From assembly GCA_022661535.1 (NCBI GenBank), contig JAKULF010000009.1, positions 930,001 to 994,000 on the forward strand: a stretch of 64,000 bases of DNA. The letters run 5' to 3'. Below the pieces are notes generated by a model. That model had not been told where the DNA came from and searched no databases. It worked only from the letters and a program-made list of their open reading frames with translations. Of this stretch, positions 46,907 to 56,815 are shown piece by piece. Made by a program: the position numbers and the translations under genes. The first letter of the stretch is position 1; every line of letters starts with the position of its first letter. Source of the stretch: Eutypa lata (taxonomy: Eukaryota; Ascomycota; Sordariomycetes; Xylariales; Diatrypaceae).

Positions 46907-49408
46907 ATGGATCACACAGTTGCGGCCAGCACCCCGGTAAATGATGATCTCATCGCCTTAGATCGGTGGTTGGAAGCCTTCGAGCACGACGCGAAACAGA
47001 AGCTCAACATATGGTATCAATATTCTCCAGAATGGTTAGAATTAAACCGGTCTCATTGGAATAGTTATGACGAAATAGTAGGAGACCAAGTTAGAGCTGG
47101 GTTGCCTCGCCGCGCGTGGCAAGACGAGGTGGAGAAAGAAAGGATGGAAACTTCTGTCTGGAAAACGCGAACATACAAGCCGATGCCCGACCATCAATGG
47201 AAGATTTGCCCTTTATCAATACACTTCGACAGGTATCTGGTTCGCGAGTCGCAGGATAGGGACTACGGTTGGAAAAGCGCACTGCAAAATTGGGATCACC
47301 TCTGCAGCTTCCTCAAGAAACCGACGAGCAACCAAGAAGTTGTATCGAACTTCATGAAGTCTTTATCAAATTCACAAAGATCGTCATTGAAAGTGCTCGA
47401 TGAATGGTGGTCTTCATCTTATTGTAATCCAGAACTTCCTGCTGCTGTGCGATCGTACATCAACAGCCGGACCGAAAACTGCACGACTTCTCTATTCACA
47501 AATGAGGCAATATCAGATGCTCTTCCAGCCTTAATTTCTTCGTCGTTATACCATTCCCAATGCTATAGACTATTTCTTCGCGAATTCCATCCAAATGTAT
47601 GGGAGCCCTTCACGGCCGATTTGTCATTACAAACGCTGCAAAGGGATAGGTATGAGGCAGCAATCGAGGCATCCATCCAGCGTCTAGCCTATTCCGTGTT
47701 GCATCCACATGCAGTATTGATTTCGAGTTCTACACCCTATCCGGCTGCTATCATGAATGAACATTCCTGGAATAGTCCCAGTCCTTCAGCTCCAGGACCC
47801 CGTTTTCTATGGGACAACCGCGCACGTCGAACTATCGATGCTAGTGCACTCCAGCCTCGCCCACCGTATTTGTGCATCAGCCATACGTGGGGACGTTGGC
47901 GCAAACCTTCCTCGGCAAGTATTCCTGGAGTCGACTGGCCCGTACCTGAAAATACGAGATACGACGTCCGCGCTCTTCCAGATGAGCTCAGTCATGTTGA
48001 GAGTCAATTTATTTGGTTCGATTTGTTCTGCATTCCGCAGAATGGATCGCCCTTGGCTGATATCGAGATTGCAAACCAATCTTCTATCTTTAAAGGGGCA
48101 ACAGAGACCATAGCATGGGTGAACGATGTGGAATCTTGGCCAATCGTACAACATGACCTCAACTGGCTGGGGCTAAAATATTTGAAAATCGCCACCAACC
48201 TCGATACAGACACAATTGATGAGAAGCTTACGCATATCACGCAGTTGCTAGAGACATCGCCGCAGGTAGAGCTGATGAAAACGGTCTTTAGGAGGGAGGA
48301 AGGGAGGTCAACGCCGAAGGGAGAGCCGGTATCGTGGTTCTCCTCTTTGTGGACCCTCCAGGAATGCGTTCTCTGTCCTGATATTACGCTCTTTTCCAGA
48401 AATTGGGATGCATTGACCGACAATTGTGGTGCCAGAATCGGTCTTAGAACGTTGGTTCTTTTCATCTCTCAGACAAGGTCTCTGGCATGTTTAGATTCTC
48501 GGCCTGAAATATCTGTCACGAGTCCCCATCAGTACAGAGCAGCCGTGATGGCATCTAATGAGCGTCGGGAGCTTCTTAAAGCTTGGAACCCACCTAACGG
48601 CGTTCGCGATCTCATCGATCTGTCTATGTTCACCAGATTAGCGGATGTTCTTGGGAGCCTCTCGCCAGTGACAGTATTCACAAACGCAAATGTCAGAGAG
48701 TGTTCTGGAGACAGAGCGCCTGCAATCATGTCAGCTATTGGCGTAACGGATTGGTATTTACCTTGGAGCTCGAACCGACATGAACAAACTCGGAAACATC
48801 TCGTTCTGGGAATCTACCCCCTGGAGTTCATCCAAGAAGCAGCTCGCAAGTTCGGGGCTGTCTTCTTTGAGACTAGTTCGTCAAAGGAATCATTCAGGGT
48901 TTCTGCACTGGATTTTTTGTTCAAGAAAAGGCCAATCGGGAGCATGCTTCCATTCTCGAGAGAGACTGGCTGGGATCACAACATAGCCGTAGCCAACATG
49001 AATACCAAGATCGACATTAGGGACCACGAGGCAGTCTCGCGATGGGCGGTCCGAGCTGACGGAGCTGTCGAGGTCCCTGCCGCTGGAATCATCGCGGCAT
49101 CGTCTGAATCCACAGACAAACCAACCCCCGCTGTGATAGAGTGGTGGGAAGGACCAGTTACAAGGCGATACCTGGGAGGGGACATTGTCGAAGTGTCAGA
49201 TTTCAGTGAGAAGTTGAAGGAGATAGCGCGTAAACATCACATCTATGCAGTTGCCCTATATGAGGACTGTGGTAGGCAATATGGTGTGTTACTTCAGAGC
49301 CCCCGGATGAAACTTTCCAGGCAGAGGCGGCTAATGAAGATTGGAAGGTACATTTTGGTTGGTGTTGATATGCCACCCAGCAGACTTGTCAATTGGTTAG
49401 TCTTATGA
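46907..49408 (+). CDS. HET-domain protein, group B, with long N-terminal domain
   Basis: 833 residues from the ATG at 46907 (TTCAACATGG context). The ORF is open upstream to 46769, but those residues look non-coding. Residues 1 to about 300 are an unrecognised, Trp-rich helical region (KVLDEWWSSSYCNP, 162-175; YRLFLREFHPNVWEPF, 220-235) that ends in FLWDNRARRTIDAS. The same kind of linker (FLWDTLSRSTIELP) precedes HET in the 33875 gene. HET block 1 is YLCISHTWGRW (321-331), block 2 is FIWFDLFCIPQNG with NQSSIFKGATETIAWV, and block 3 is SWFSSLWTLQECVL. GDRAPAIMSAIGVTDWYLPW follows HET. The C-terminal part has RWAVRADGAVEVPAAGIIAA and an RYLGGDIVEVSDF stretch like that in the 33875 protein. It is intact and intronless. 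Confidence 0.9.
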   Translation: MDHTVAASTPVNDDLIALDRWLEAFEHDAKQKLNIWYQYSPEWLELNRSHWNSYDEIVGDQVRAGLPRRAWQDEVEKERMETSVWKTRTYKPMPDHQWKICPLSIHFDRYLVRESQDRDYGWKSALQNWDHLCSFLKKPTSNQEVVSNFMKSLSNSQRSSLKVLDEWWSSSYCNPELPAAVRSYINSRTENCTTSLFTNEAISDALPALISSSLYHSQCYRLFLREFHPNVWEPFTADLSLQTLQRDRYEAAIEASIQRLAYSVLHPHAVLISSSTPYPAAIMNEHSWNSPSPSAPGPRFLWDNRARRTIDASALQPRPPYLCISHTWGRWRKPSSASIPGVDWPVPENTRYDVRALPDELSHVESQFIWFDLFCIPQNGSPLADIEIANQSSIFKGATETIAWVNDVESWPIVQHDLNWLGLKYLKIATNLDTDTIDEKLTHITQLLETSPQVELMKTVFRREEGRSTPKGEPVSWFSSLWTLQECVLCPDITLFSRNWDALTDNCGARIGLRTLVLFISQTRSLACLDSRPEISVTSPHQYRAAVMASNERRELLKAWNPPNGVRDLIDLSMFTRLADVLGSLSPVTVFTNANVRECSGDRAPAIMSAIGVTDWYLPWSSNRHEQTRKHLVLGIYPLEFIQEAARKFGAVFFETSSSKESFRVSALDFLFKKRPIGSMLPFSRETGWDHNIAVANMNTKIDIRDHEAVSRWAVRADGAVEVPAAGIIAASSESTDKPTPAVIEWWEGPVTRRYLGGDIVEVSDFSEKLKEIARKHHIYAVALYEDCGRQYGVLLQSPRMKLSRQRRLMKIGRYILVGVDMPPSRLVNWLVL

Positions 49409-49693
49409 AATAGCGATAGAAGAGCGGGGAGGTCAGAATACGTGGTATGATGTTCGAGCTGATCTAATGCCGAGAGAATGGGGCATACAACAGAAGACAA
49501 TAATTGTTTGGCTGAATACAAGCTCCCTGAGATATGAGAGCTAGTGGAGCGGGTTATATCTTTACAAACCGGATAATCGGATAGAGGTTATACCGCTCTG
49601 ATAAAATCCTTGGCTTATATTACGTAGGAATATTAATGGTTATACTCGTCGTTTCAATTTTTAGTTTTTATAAACGCTTTATATAAACCATTA

Positions 49694-51433
49694 TTAGCCA
49701 AAACATCCCTTTACATTAATCCATTCATGGCTTGACCCATTGAAGTACCCCATTATCTCTTCTGGCAGCTTGGGTTGCCTAGGTTTGAGCTCTGCCAAGT
49801 TCCATGAAATTACCCCGAGCCTGGCGTAATACCCTTGATTTCCATTACTGTGTTGTGGTTGTAACAAGAGCCCAGTACCCCAATGGTAGAATTCGTTGAC
49901 GTTCGAGTCGGGCCTAACACTTTCGGGGGGCACTAGACGCCCTAGAAAAAGAATATACACAGAATCTGGCCTATCAGCCAACCAAGACAGGTTGTCTCTA
50001 CTACTGAAATAGGGAGCCGATCCTATTTCCTCCTCCATCTGCCTTTCCACACGATTATCTAAACTCACCCTATTATATCCGCTATTATATGAAGAGGCGT
50101 CATCACGCGTGAAATGGCAAAATATCTCGACAGAGCACAATGGACCCTCAAAACTTGCCCAAAGAGTACCCGATTGCATCTGCGTTCGTAATGTCGCCAC
50201 GGCTTCAACCCGGCCACCGTAGGATAGATGACTCCAAATGCGATATCCCTCTTCTGGAAGGATAACCGAGGAGCTGATCATCCAGGATCTCGGTGAGACA
50301 CATTCCTCATCATGGACGACGAATTGGCTGGGGATTGGATACTGGAGCAGAACGGCTTCAGCTAGTTGTAGCTCCAGGTCCTGTAAGGTGAAGCGCTCTG
50401 TGGTTACGCCGGGGGCTGAACTGCCTAACTGCAGCCCAAATATCTGCATGATCCCATATATGCGGTCGTGCTCACGAGACGCTGTTCGATGTTTAGACGC
50501 GACCAACAGACCTAGAGGATTGCCCATGTAGCCATCCGGGTATTCTAGATCATCAGGCATGAACTTAACACCCCACTGGTCTTTCACACCATCCAAGAAT
50601 CCTATGGATGTGATCAAATCAGTAAGTTCCCTGGTCTTCGAGTTACCGGCGAACGCAGATTTGATCGCCGCCAATACCCAATGGCAAAGGCTGACCCACA
50701 TGTCAAGCCGGAAGAGCCCCTCCTTACCAGCCTCATCGCGAGACGCTTCAAAAAATTCAGCCGACAATCCGTCTCTAAACATAAAAGCCGCTTTGGGGCT
50801 TAAGAAAGCTTCCTGGAGTGTCCACAAAGATGAGAACCACTCATCGCCATGGAACCACCCAAACAAACTTGATGCCTCCTCAAGCCAGACATCTACGGCC
50901 CCGTCTGGCCGCAGACCATTTTGGATAGGGCTAACCTCCGCAACGAGCTTATCTACGCGCTGTACCAGTCCGATCATGTCTGAACCTCTATGGGTTGTGA
51001 GCCACACGAAGCAATCCGCGGCACCTCGGAAGATCTTCGCTTGCCGTCCAATCTCTTGAGCCATCTCGGGTGAATTCGGAGTCTGGTCTATGCAGGCAAT
51101 GTCAAGCCAGACGAAGTCCACAGCCCAATACTCTTTATAAGGACACGCCGCTGTCCTGATGGCTAGGATCATGTCTTCGACTGAATAACGGGCCGGGTTC
51201 ATGCGCGGCAGGAATTCCGCCCACGTTGTACCGTAGATTGGTGCGGCCTTGATTTCCAGTTCCTCCTGATCGTTCAATGCGAAGCGACCCCAAGTGTATG
51301 AAATGGCATTATAACGGGGTTTTTTGTGTCCTCCATAAATATCCCCAGGCTGCCAGGCGTAGGAGGTCAGAGTATCCACATGCAACAATCTCGCTGGCCA
51401 GCTGGAGCTCTCATTCTGTTCATGTTGAGACAT
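49694..51433 (-). CDS. HET-domain protein, group A
   Basis: 579 residues. The group signature is WPARLLHVDTLTSYAWQPGD (12-31) then IYGG. HET block 1 is YNAISYTWGRF (41-51), block 2 is FVWLDIACIDQTPNSPEMAQ with GRQAKIFRGAADCFVWLT, and block 3 is EWFSSLWTLQEAFLSP. MGNPLGLLVASKHRTASREH leads into DRIYGIMQIFGLQLGSSAP. The C-terminal module is VYILFLGRLVPPE, then HWGTGLLLQPQ, then YYARLGVISWNLAELKP. It is very similar in layout to 36658 and is the last HET gene of the island. It is convergent with 46907, only 285 bp separating the stop codons. Confidence 0.93.
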   Translation of the reverse strand: MSQHEQNESSSWPARLLHVDTLTSYAWQPGDIYGGHKKPRYNAISYTWGRFALNDQEELEIKAAPIYGTTWAEFLPRMNPARYSVEDMILAIRTAACPYKEYWAVDFVWLDIACIDQTPNSPEMAQEIGRQAKIFRGAADCFVWLTTHRGSDMIGLVQRVDKLVAEVSPIQNGLRPDGAVDVWLEEASSLFGWFHGDEWFSSLWTLQEAFLSPKAAFMFRDGLSAEFFEASRDEAGKEGLFRLDMWVSLCHWVLAAIKSAFAGNSKTRELTDLITSIGFLDGVKDQWGVKFMPDDLEYPDGYMGNPLGLLVASKHRTASREHDRIYGIMQIFGLQLGSSAPGVTTERFTLQDLELQLAEAVLLQYPIPSQFVVHDEECVSPRSWMISSSVILPEEGYRIWSHLSYGGRVEAVATLRTQMQSGTLWASFEGPLCSVEIFCHFTRDDASSYNSGYNRVSLDNRVERQMEEEIGSAPYFSSRDNLSWLADRPDSVYILFLGRLVPPESVRPDSNVNEFYHWGTGLLLQPQHSNGNQGYYARLGVISWNLAELKPRQPKLPEEIMGYFNGSSHEWINVKGCFG

Positions 51434-53074
51434 GATAATGGTAGCCAGGTGGCAGGAGTACGCTTCTTTCAGTTAAGATGCTATATATAAGTGCAACGAA
51501 TGAAATGATCTTAATTGTTTATTATCATTAATTCGGATTTCTTGCTGGTGATGATAATTTCTCTTGATGTTATGGGCCAGAACTCCTCAGCAAACCGATC
51601 CCTATCATGTAATCCTCGGCCTAGCTGCAGCTTACCTCGGATTTATTTCGTGCCATGGCGCCACAGCACCTCAGATTACCTCAGAACCTCCGATATCTGT
51701 CCCTACAAAGCCACGCACTTATAATTAGACCAATCAGGACAACATAAAACGGCGTTTTCCGGTTCCATTGGAGTTTAATCAATACCTAGGTAATTTTCTG
51801 TCGGTAATTAGTTTGGCAGGTAAATTTGAATCCTGTCGTTACATTTGTCAAGATCGCACCGCCGCAGCCACAGCTACGCCACCCACAAAAGCGAAGCCTC
51901 AGAATGAGGTAAGGTTTTTTATCAAATTAATTTGCCTTTCGACAGTCCTCCATGCTTTCGTTTCATGATTTCTTGGTCTGAGAAAATGAGTGGTGGGTAA
52001 AAGCGCTATAGTTTGGGAATCATCTATCTGAGCTAGCTACGGACTATTTGTAGAGCTATGGCATCTCGCCGCTGTAATATGTCTTCGTTAGCCCTCCTGA
52101 CGTATATCGGAGTCACCGGACACATACAAGCCCGTAGTTTCTTGTATATTTGGTTAAAGAACGCTTGATAGTCTATGTTTATCTGAACATATCATCACGT
52201 CGCTCTAGGCACTACACACCGCCCTGCATCATGAACGTCATCGATATATATATATATATATAAGAACATAATACAAGTCTCACATTAGTCATGTTAACTA
52301 AATCATTATAACAATTTCCTCGAGTGCATTAAATATACAACCGTATACCATTATCCACCGAATTCCACATTGTATCATATCATATTTGACTGCCTAGCAT
52401 GATTAATTATTCCCTCCCTCCCCCATCACCTACTCGGGTACGATGCCCTTATAAAACAACTAGGTAGCCGCCCCGAACACAATGCAGTTGAAATAGGAAC
52501 TTAATTGCGAATTTCGCTTACACAGCATTGAGTTTTCTAGCTGTGTTAATATCTTGGTTGTAATTATATGTTATGATAATTCTCGGGTACGTGGTGAGAT
52601 CATGTTGGTGACTAACTCGTCTTCAACTTCCTACTCGAAATTGCTATCAACCCGGCGTTTGGATCTATTAGTCGGGAGGTAATATACATTGATAATGAAA
52701 AGAAAAATAAACCCCGAAATTAACTTCAACTAAAGCGAATTTGAGACACTTTGAAGCTTCACGATGTCTAACCGGCGTGCTTATTGTTATTAAGTAGCAG
52801 AGCATTGGATTCCCTGGTTGGTGAATAAAACCCCTACACCACTGATAGAAACAATGGAACCGAAGCAGACGAGCCTGTCGAAGAGCTTCTGACACTGTTT
52901 GTTGGGGGGTGTTGGATGACGCCATTCACGACCAAAAGCGATGGCAGTGTCTTTTCCAATGACCGGTATTGTAGTTGGAAATGGTTGACTACGAATTCTC
53001 GCCCGAATAGGATTCTCTAGCTCTCGCGCTTTGGTGGAGATAGATAGGTCAGCTCTACCTGGTAAAACACTAAG
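51434..53074. other. Intergenic region, no recognised gene
   Basis: 1.64 kb with an (AT)n microsatellite at about 52244-52262. A minus-strand ORF of 85 codons (52668-52925) has no resemblance I can name and no support, so I leave it uncalled. This gap separates the HET island from ordinary genes. Confidence 0.5.
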
Positions 53075-53702
53075 CTACTTTGTCGCGTCAGTGGCATTCG
53101 AAGATAATTGTCTAGCCGGCCGAAGACCGATGCCATGAGTAGGCTGATCTCTTTCCGCCTGCGCAAGCTCGACAGCCTCGGAAGTGATGTAATTCAGATC
53201 TCGCAAGTGATGAAGGTACTCCATGGTCCATTCTTGGCATCGTCTATTTGTAGTCTGGGAGATCTTCTATCAGTGAAATAATTTCTCAGTTTAGACGTGA
53301 GGTGGAGAGGTTACGCCGGGGGCTTACATCATTGACGGGCGCCAGGAAGTTCTGGCTTACCCTCGGTGGACGAATCTTCAAGGCCTCCTTTTCGATTATT
53401 CCCAGCGCATTATCATCTATAGATTCGACATCGGAGTCTTGGATATAGTGCTCATCCACTGAACCGAGACGGATCACTTCCTGCACATCTGGCGATGCGC
53501 GACAGTCGAAGAAATGCTTGAACTCGTGCTTGTACCCCGCCATGGGTGCACCCACGACGTGGATTATAGTTCCCCTGCACTCCACAGCCTTGTCATTGGG
53601 GTTCTTCTGGGCATCGCTGGCATTGGGGATAAATAGTGCGAAGTGGGCTCTCTGGGCTTTGCTCTGCCGGCACTTGACTAGCCAGATGGGGCGAGATGCC
53701 AT
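53075..53702 (-). CDS. Small conserved fungal protein of unknown function, two exons
   Basis: 188 residues from two exons: 53702-53328 (125 codons), a 61-nt intron (53327-53267, GTAAGC donor, CTGATAG acceptor) and 53266-53075 (63 codons plus stop). Splicing keeps the frame and replaces a read-through tail by a sensible C-terminus beginning KISQTTNRRCQEWTMEYLHH. The N-terminal part reads MASRPIWLVKCRQ, RAHFALFIPNA, GTIIHVVGAPMAGYKHEF. I recall uncharacterised proteins of this kind in many ascomycetes but cannot give a function. The C-terminal half contains RDLNYITSEAVELAQAERD and looks helical. The product has no signal peptide or membrane segment and is probably cytosolic. Confidence 0.85.
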
Positions 53703-54834
53703 TTGAGGTACTAGCGATCTATGATGAGGCGATGGAGAGATTCGAGGTTAATTGAAGAATTAGTGAAAGCGAGGTATGAGTGAACGTAGATCATCGAGTT
53801 GGCGATCTAACATGATTGGGGCAGTGGGGGTATGGGCTCGTCAATCTACCTGTGTTACATTGAAACGTGGCGACCCAATATACTGGCTACCCTTGCCGCC
53901 AGTACTATGCCTGTTGTGCTCAACCAACACATAGCGTTAGATGGGGGCTGACATGCAGGTGGTGACTCCATATAGGTACCTACATACATATATAGATGAT
54001 TTGGTCCACACTTTTGAACAGGGGTGGAGGCTCCCCTTTTAAGAACTCTCACCAACTATCCATTCAAATGTATAAAACTTGAAGTTTGAACTAACCTCCA
54101 TAATTAGGTACAGCACATGTACGTACATAGTGCTAAACCATTATTCATAATCACATGTGAAGACAGTATCCACAGTTTTCTTGTCACATTGTATAAAGTC
54201 TGCCTAAGTAGCTATTGCAGGTTATTAGCAAGGGTTAGTGTTCTTTCACATCATATTCTGGTATCTAGCCATCCATTAGTCAAAATACTGCTCCCACTGG
54301 TGCTGAACTATGGTTAATTTTAGCAGACTTGGCTGATTCAGCGTGAATAGCAACGTGGATGGGCATTTCTGTAAGCCCTTTGTGACGGGTACAGAACGCA
54401 AGGACTATACCACTATGCCACTGAGCCCAAGTGTAATGTTGTTAGCTCGGAAGCAGGCCATCTTGAATTATCTTATGTAGCGGACACCCTGCCGCCCAGG
54501 ACCGTGGCAAAGTGACATCCATAGATGATATGTATTTAAGGCCTACAGCTCTATTCGATTAGCTATGATGTTAAATTTAGTGGAAGTTCGGACCATGCCC
54601 AATTAAATCCTATGTTATGATGCTATTAGTAAGGTTAACAAAAACACAATATTTTTGAATGGGTACCAGTTTAGGGGCCAGTCCATGATAGATTAGCCTT
54701 TAGATAATCTAAGTCTTTCGTGCCCATAGGAAGACTTCTGTGTCGAAATCCCCTATAATAAAAGAATACTCACCAGCCTTATGATGCTAGAAAGGGGTGT
54801 TTAATTGTTTGCTATGTAAGCAGCTCGGTTGCTT
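53703..54834. other. Intergenic region, no recognised gene
   Basis: 1.13 kb with normal composition and no convincing ORF. It contains a tRNA-like A-box stretch on the minus strand (54361-54428), discussed under rejected items. Confidence 0.5.
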
Positions 54835-56076
54835 CTAATCTAGCTTGCACATTGCCTCTATCCTCGGCAACAACACAGTCTCGACATCGAACTCCTCCCC
54901 ATTTGACTTGCCTCGCTTGAGCATGGCAGGGCAAACTACCACGATGCCTTTCTCGTTGTGCGCCCGGTGATGCTCTTCGGCATGATGCTCCCTGTCCGTC
55001 TTTTCCCGGAACGCCCAGTAGATCCGAGCGACCTGGGTGCTGATCGTCTTGTCCAGGTTCACCGCGGCGTCTAGTATGTTGCTGAGTGCCCCATTATACG
55101 CATCGTCATGGGAGCTCGAAAACGGGTCCAACACTTTCCGGATATCATCGATAAGCTCCTCTCTCTTTTTCTCGGTGTGGCCCGACATCTCTGCCCCACC
55201 TAGGTGATCCAGAACTAGATCCGTCGTCGAGGCGCGCCACATTTGAGACTTCCGGATAGTCTCGGGGGATTTGTGAGACCCCGGGGCCTTCTCTAGATAG
55301 CGCAAAGATATTAGTATTTGATCGAGTCTAATTGTCGTCCGCGCGATGAACTCACTGATAGCCAAGCGATACCAGAACTCATTTAAGCAATTCGACACGC
55401 TTTCCGCCCATCGAAAGCGATCAAACACTTTGAACTTAAGGACGGTCCACAGAAAATTCTGAACAACCATCGGCCCTCCGTCCGGCTTATAGAAGTACAG
55501 CTCGTAATGGTGGGGCATGAACGTGTCATACGATTCCTTGATGAGCTCGATCCTTCTGCTCCGCCGGCGATGGGCATGGGGCTCACTGGAATGATGCTGG
55601 CGGGGCCCGGTGAAGTACTCAATGGCAAAATTGCGGATGCTGTGCCGTAACCTCTCTGCCTTCGTCTTTAGTTCTTCGTCGGTAACCGAGACGAATCCCC
55701 GTGACTGTGACATCATCTTGTCTAAACGGTCGGCAGTCCTTTCGTATCTGCTCTGGAGAGTCTTCAACTTGCCGCTCAGCTTGCGGACCTCGTTCTCGGC
55801 TTTTATGCGTGCCTGTTCCTCTAGCCGGAGCTTACTGGCCAGAGAATCGGCCTTGGCCATGATAACATCAATGACGGAGTTGCCGTCTACGTCATCATCC
55901 TGACTTGAGGACACGGATGTATCTTGGCCACTTGGGACTCCTAACGTCATGGGGATTCCCTGTGATGTAGTGCCTGTAGCCGTATTCTGAGCTTGGCTAC
56001 CCGAGTCTCTCAGAACACTAGGAGACTGGGCCGGAGATGAATGACCATTGGCGGTGTAGCGTGGTCCTGGAGGCAT
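54835..56076 (-). CDS. Coiled-coil protein of unknown function
   Basis: 413 residues, single exon. Residues 1-65 are low-complexity, Ser/Gln/Pro-rich and probably disordered. Residues 72-125 form a likely coiled coil (AKADSLASKLRLEEQARIKA then ENEVRKLSGKLKTLQSRYER). A globular, mostly helical region follows from about 130 (RHSIRNFAIEYF; the HRRRSRR basic patch at about 168-174; FLWTVLKFKVFDRFRWAES; LDQILISLRYLEKAP). The end contains a His/Glu-rich stretch (REHHAEEHHRAHNEKG) and a VVVCPAMLKRG segment of a type common at the end of uncharacterised fungal proteins. No catalytic motif or membrane span is seen. I do not know the function. Confidence 0.85.
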   Translation of the reverse strand: MPPGPRYTANGHSSPAQSPSVLRDSGSQAQNTATGTTSQGIPMTLGVPSGQDTSVSSSQDDDVDGNSVIDVIMAKADSLASKLRLEEQARIKAENEVRKLSGKLKTLQSRYERTADRLDKMMSQSRGFVSVTDEELKTKAERLRHSIRNFAIEYFTGPRQHHSSEPHAHRRRSRRIELIKESYDTFMPHHYELYFYKPDGGPMVVQNFLWTVLKFKVFDRFRWAESVSNCLNEFWYRLAISEFIARTTIRLDQILISLRYLEKAPGSHKSPETIRKSQMWRASTTDLVLDHLGGAEMSGHTEKKREELIDDIRKVLDPFSSSHDDAYNGALSNILDAAVNLDKTISTQVARIYWAFREKTDREHHAEEHHRAHNEKGIVVVCPAMLKRGKSNGEEFDVETVLLPRIEAMCKLD

Positions 56077-56815
56077 CGTGATAATGATTGTGGAGAAAGG
56101 TGCAGATGATCAAAATTGTTGACCATAAAATTATATAGTCTCTGGTTTGTGTAAAATACTCATGTGATGGATGCGAATGAGTGTTGTTGGAGGTAAGATG
56201 AAATATAAAAAATACAGGCTCAAGGGTTGAGTTGAAGCTTCGTAACCAAAACCACAAGGAATGAGAGCCAATAAATTATGGGTGGTCAATGCATGCAAAA
56301 AAGCAAGATTTCCATGGGGTTATACTGTATATGGCGATATATACCCACATTAGCTCCTTTTATGACGATATCATGCATATAACGGCAATATGCCGTATCT
56401 CTAGTTATCATATTTAATTATGCATAGTTACGAGTGGTTATATATAAAGGCTTCCGCCATAGAAAAATGAACAAGCTCTTTTGTTTTTTAAAAGAAGAAA
56501 ATAATCATTATGAAGGATTATAGGTTTCTTTAATTCGTCATTTTGGAAATATTGTTATATGGAAGTCTTACCGGTGTTGTATGTTCACCCATGCCATTCT
56601 TATCCAGAGATTAGGTTATCACAAGTAACAAATAAGGAAAAAGGGGGCTGTAGGAAACTTGATCATAAAAAAAGCAAGAAGGAAAAAAAAGAAAAGAAAA
56701 ATCATCACGGCGAACCTAGCCATTTACAAATGGCTCGCAATGACCCGGACACCCTCAGCTGCACATGACGTAAATTTACAGAAGATGGGAGGTAAACCCA
56801 AACCACACAGCCAGT
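56077..56815. other. Intergenic region, no recognised gene
   Basis: A 739-bp gap upstream of the coiled-coil gene and downstream of the MFS gene. It holds a poly-purine A/G tract at about 56660-56700. Nothing else was noted. Confidence 0.5.

Noticed and set aside
52668..52925. Minus-strand ORF of 85 codons
   Set aside because: No recognisable domain, no splice structure linking it to neighbours, weak codon character.
54361..54428. tRNA-like sequence on the minus strand (GGGCTCAGTGGCATAGTGG start, GCCC end)
   Set aside because: It has an A-box-like TGGCATAGTGG and a four-base acceptor pairing, but no recognisable B-box (GGTTCGAAT type) and no regular anticodon arm. It may be a decayed tRNA-derived SINE; not called as a tRNA.
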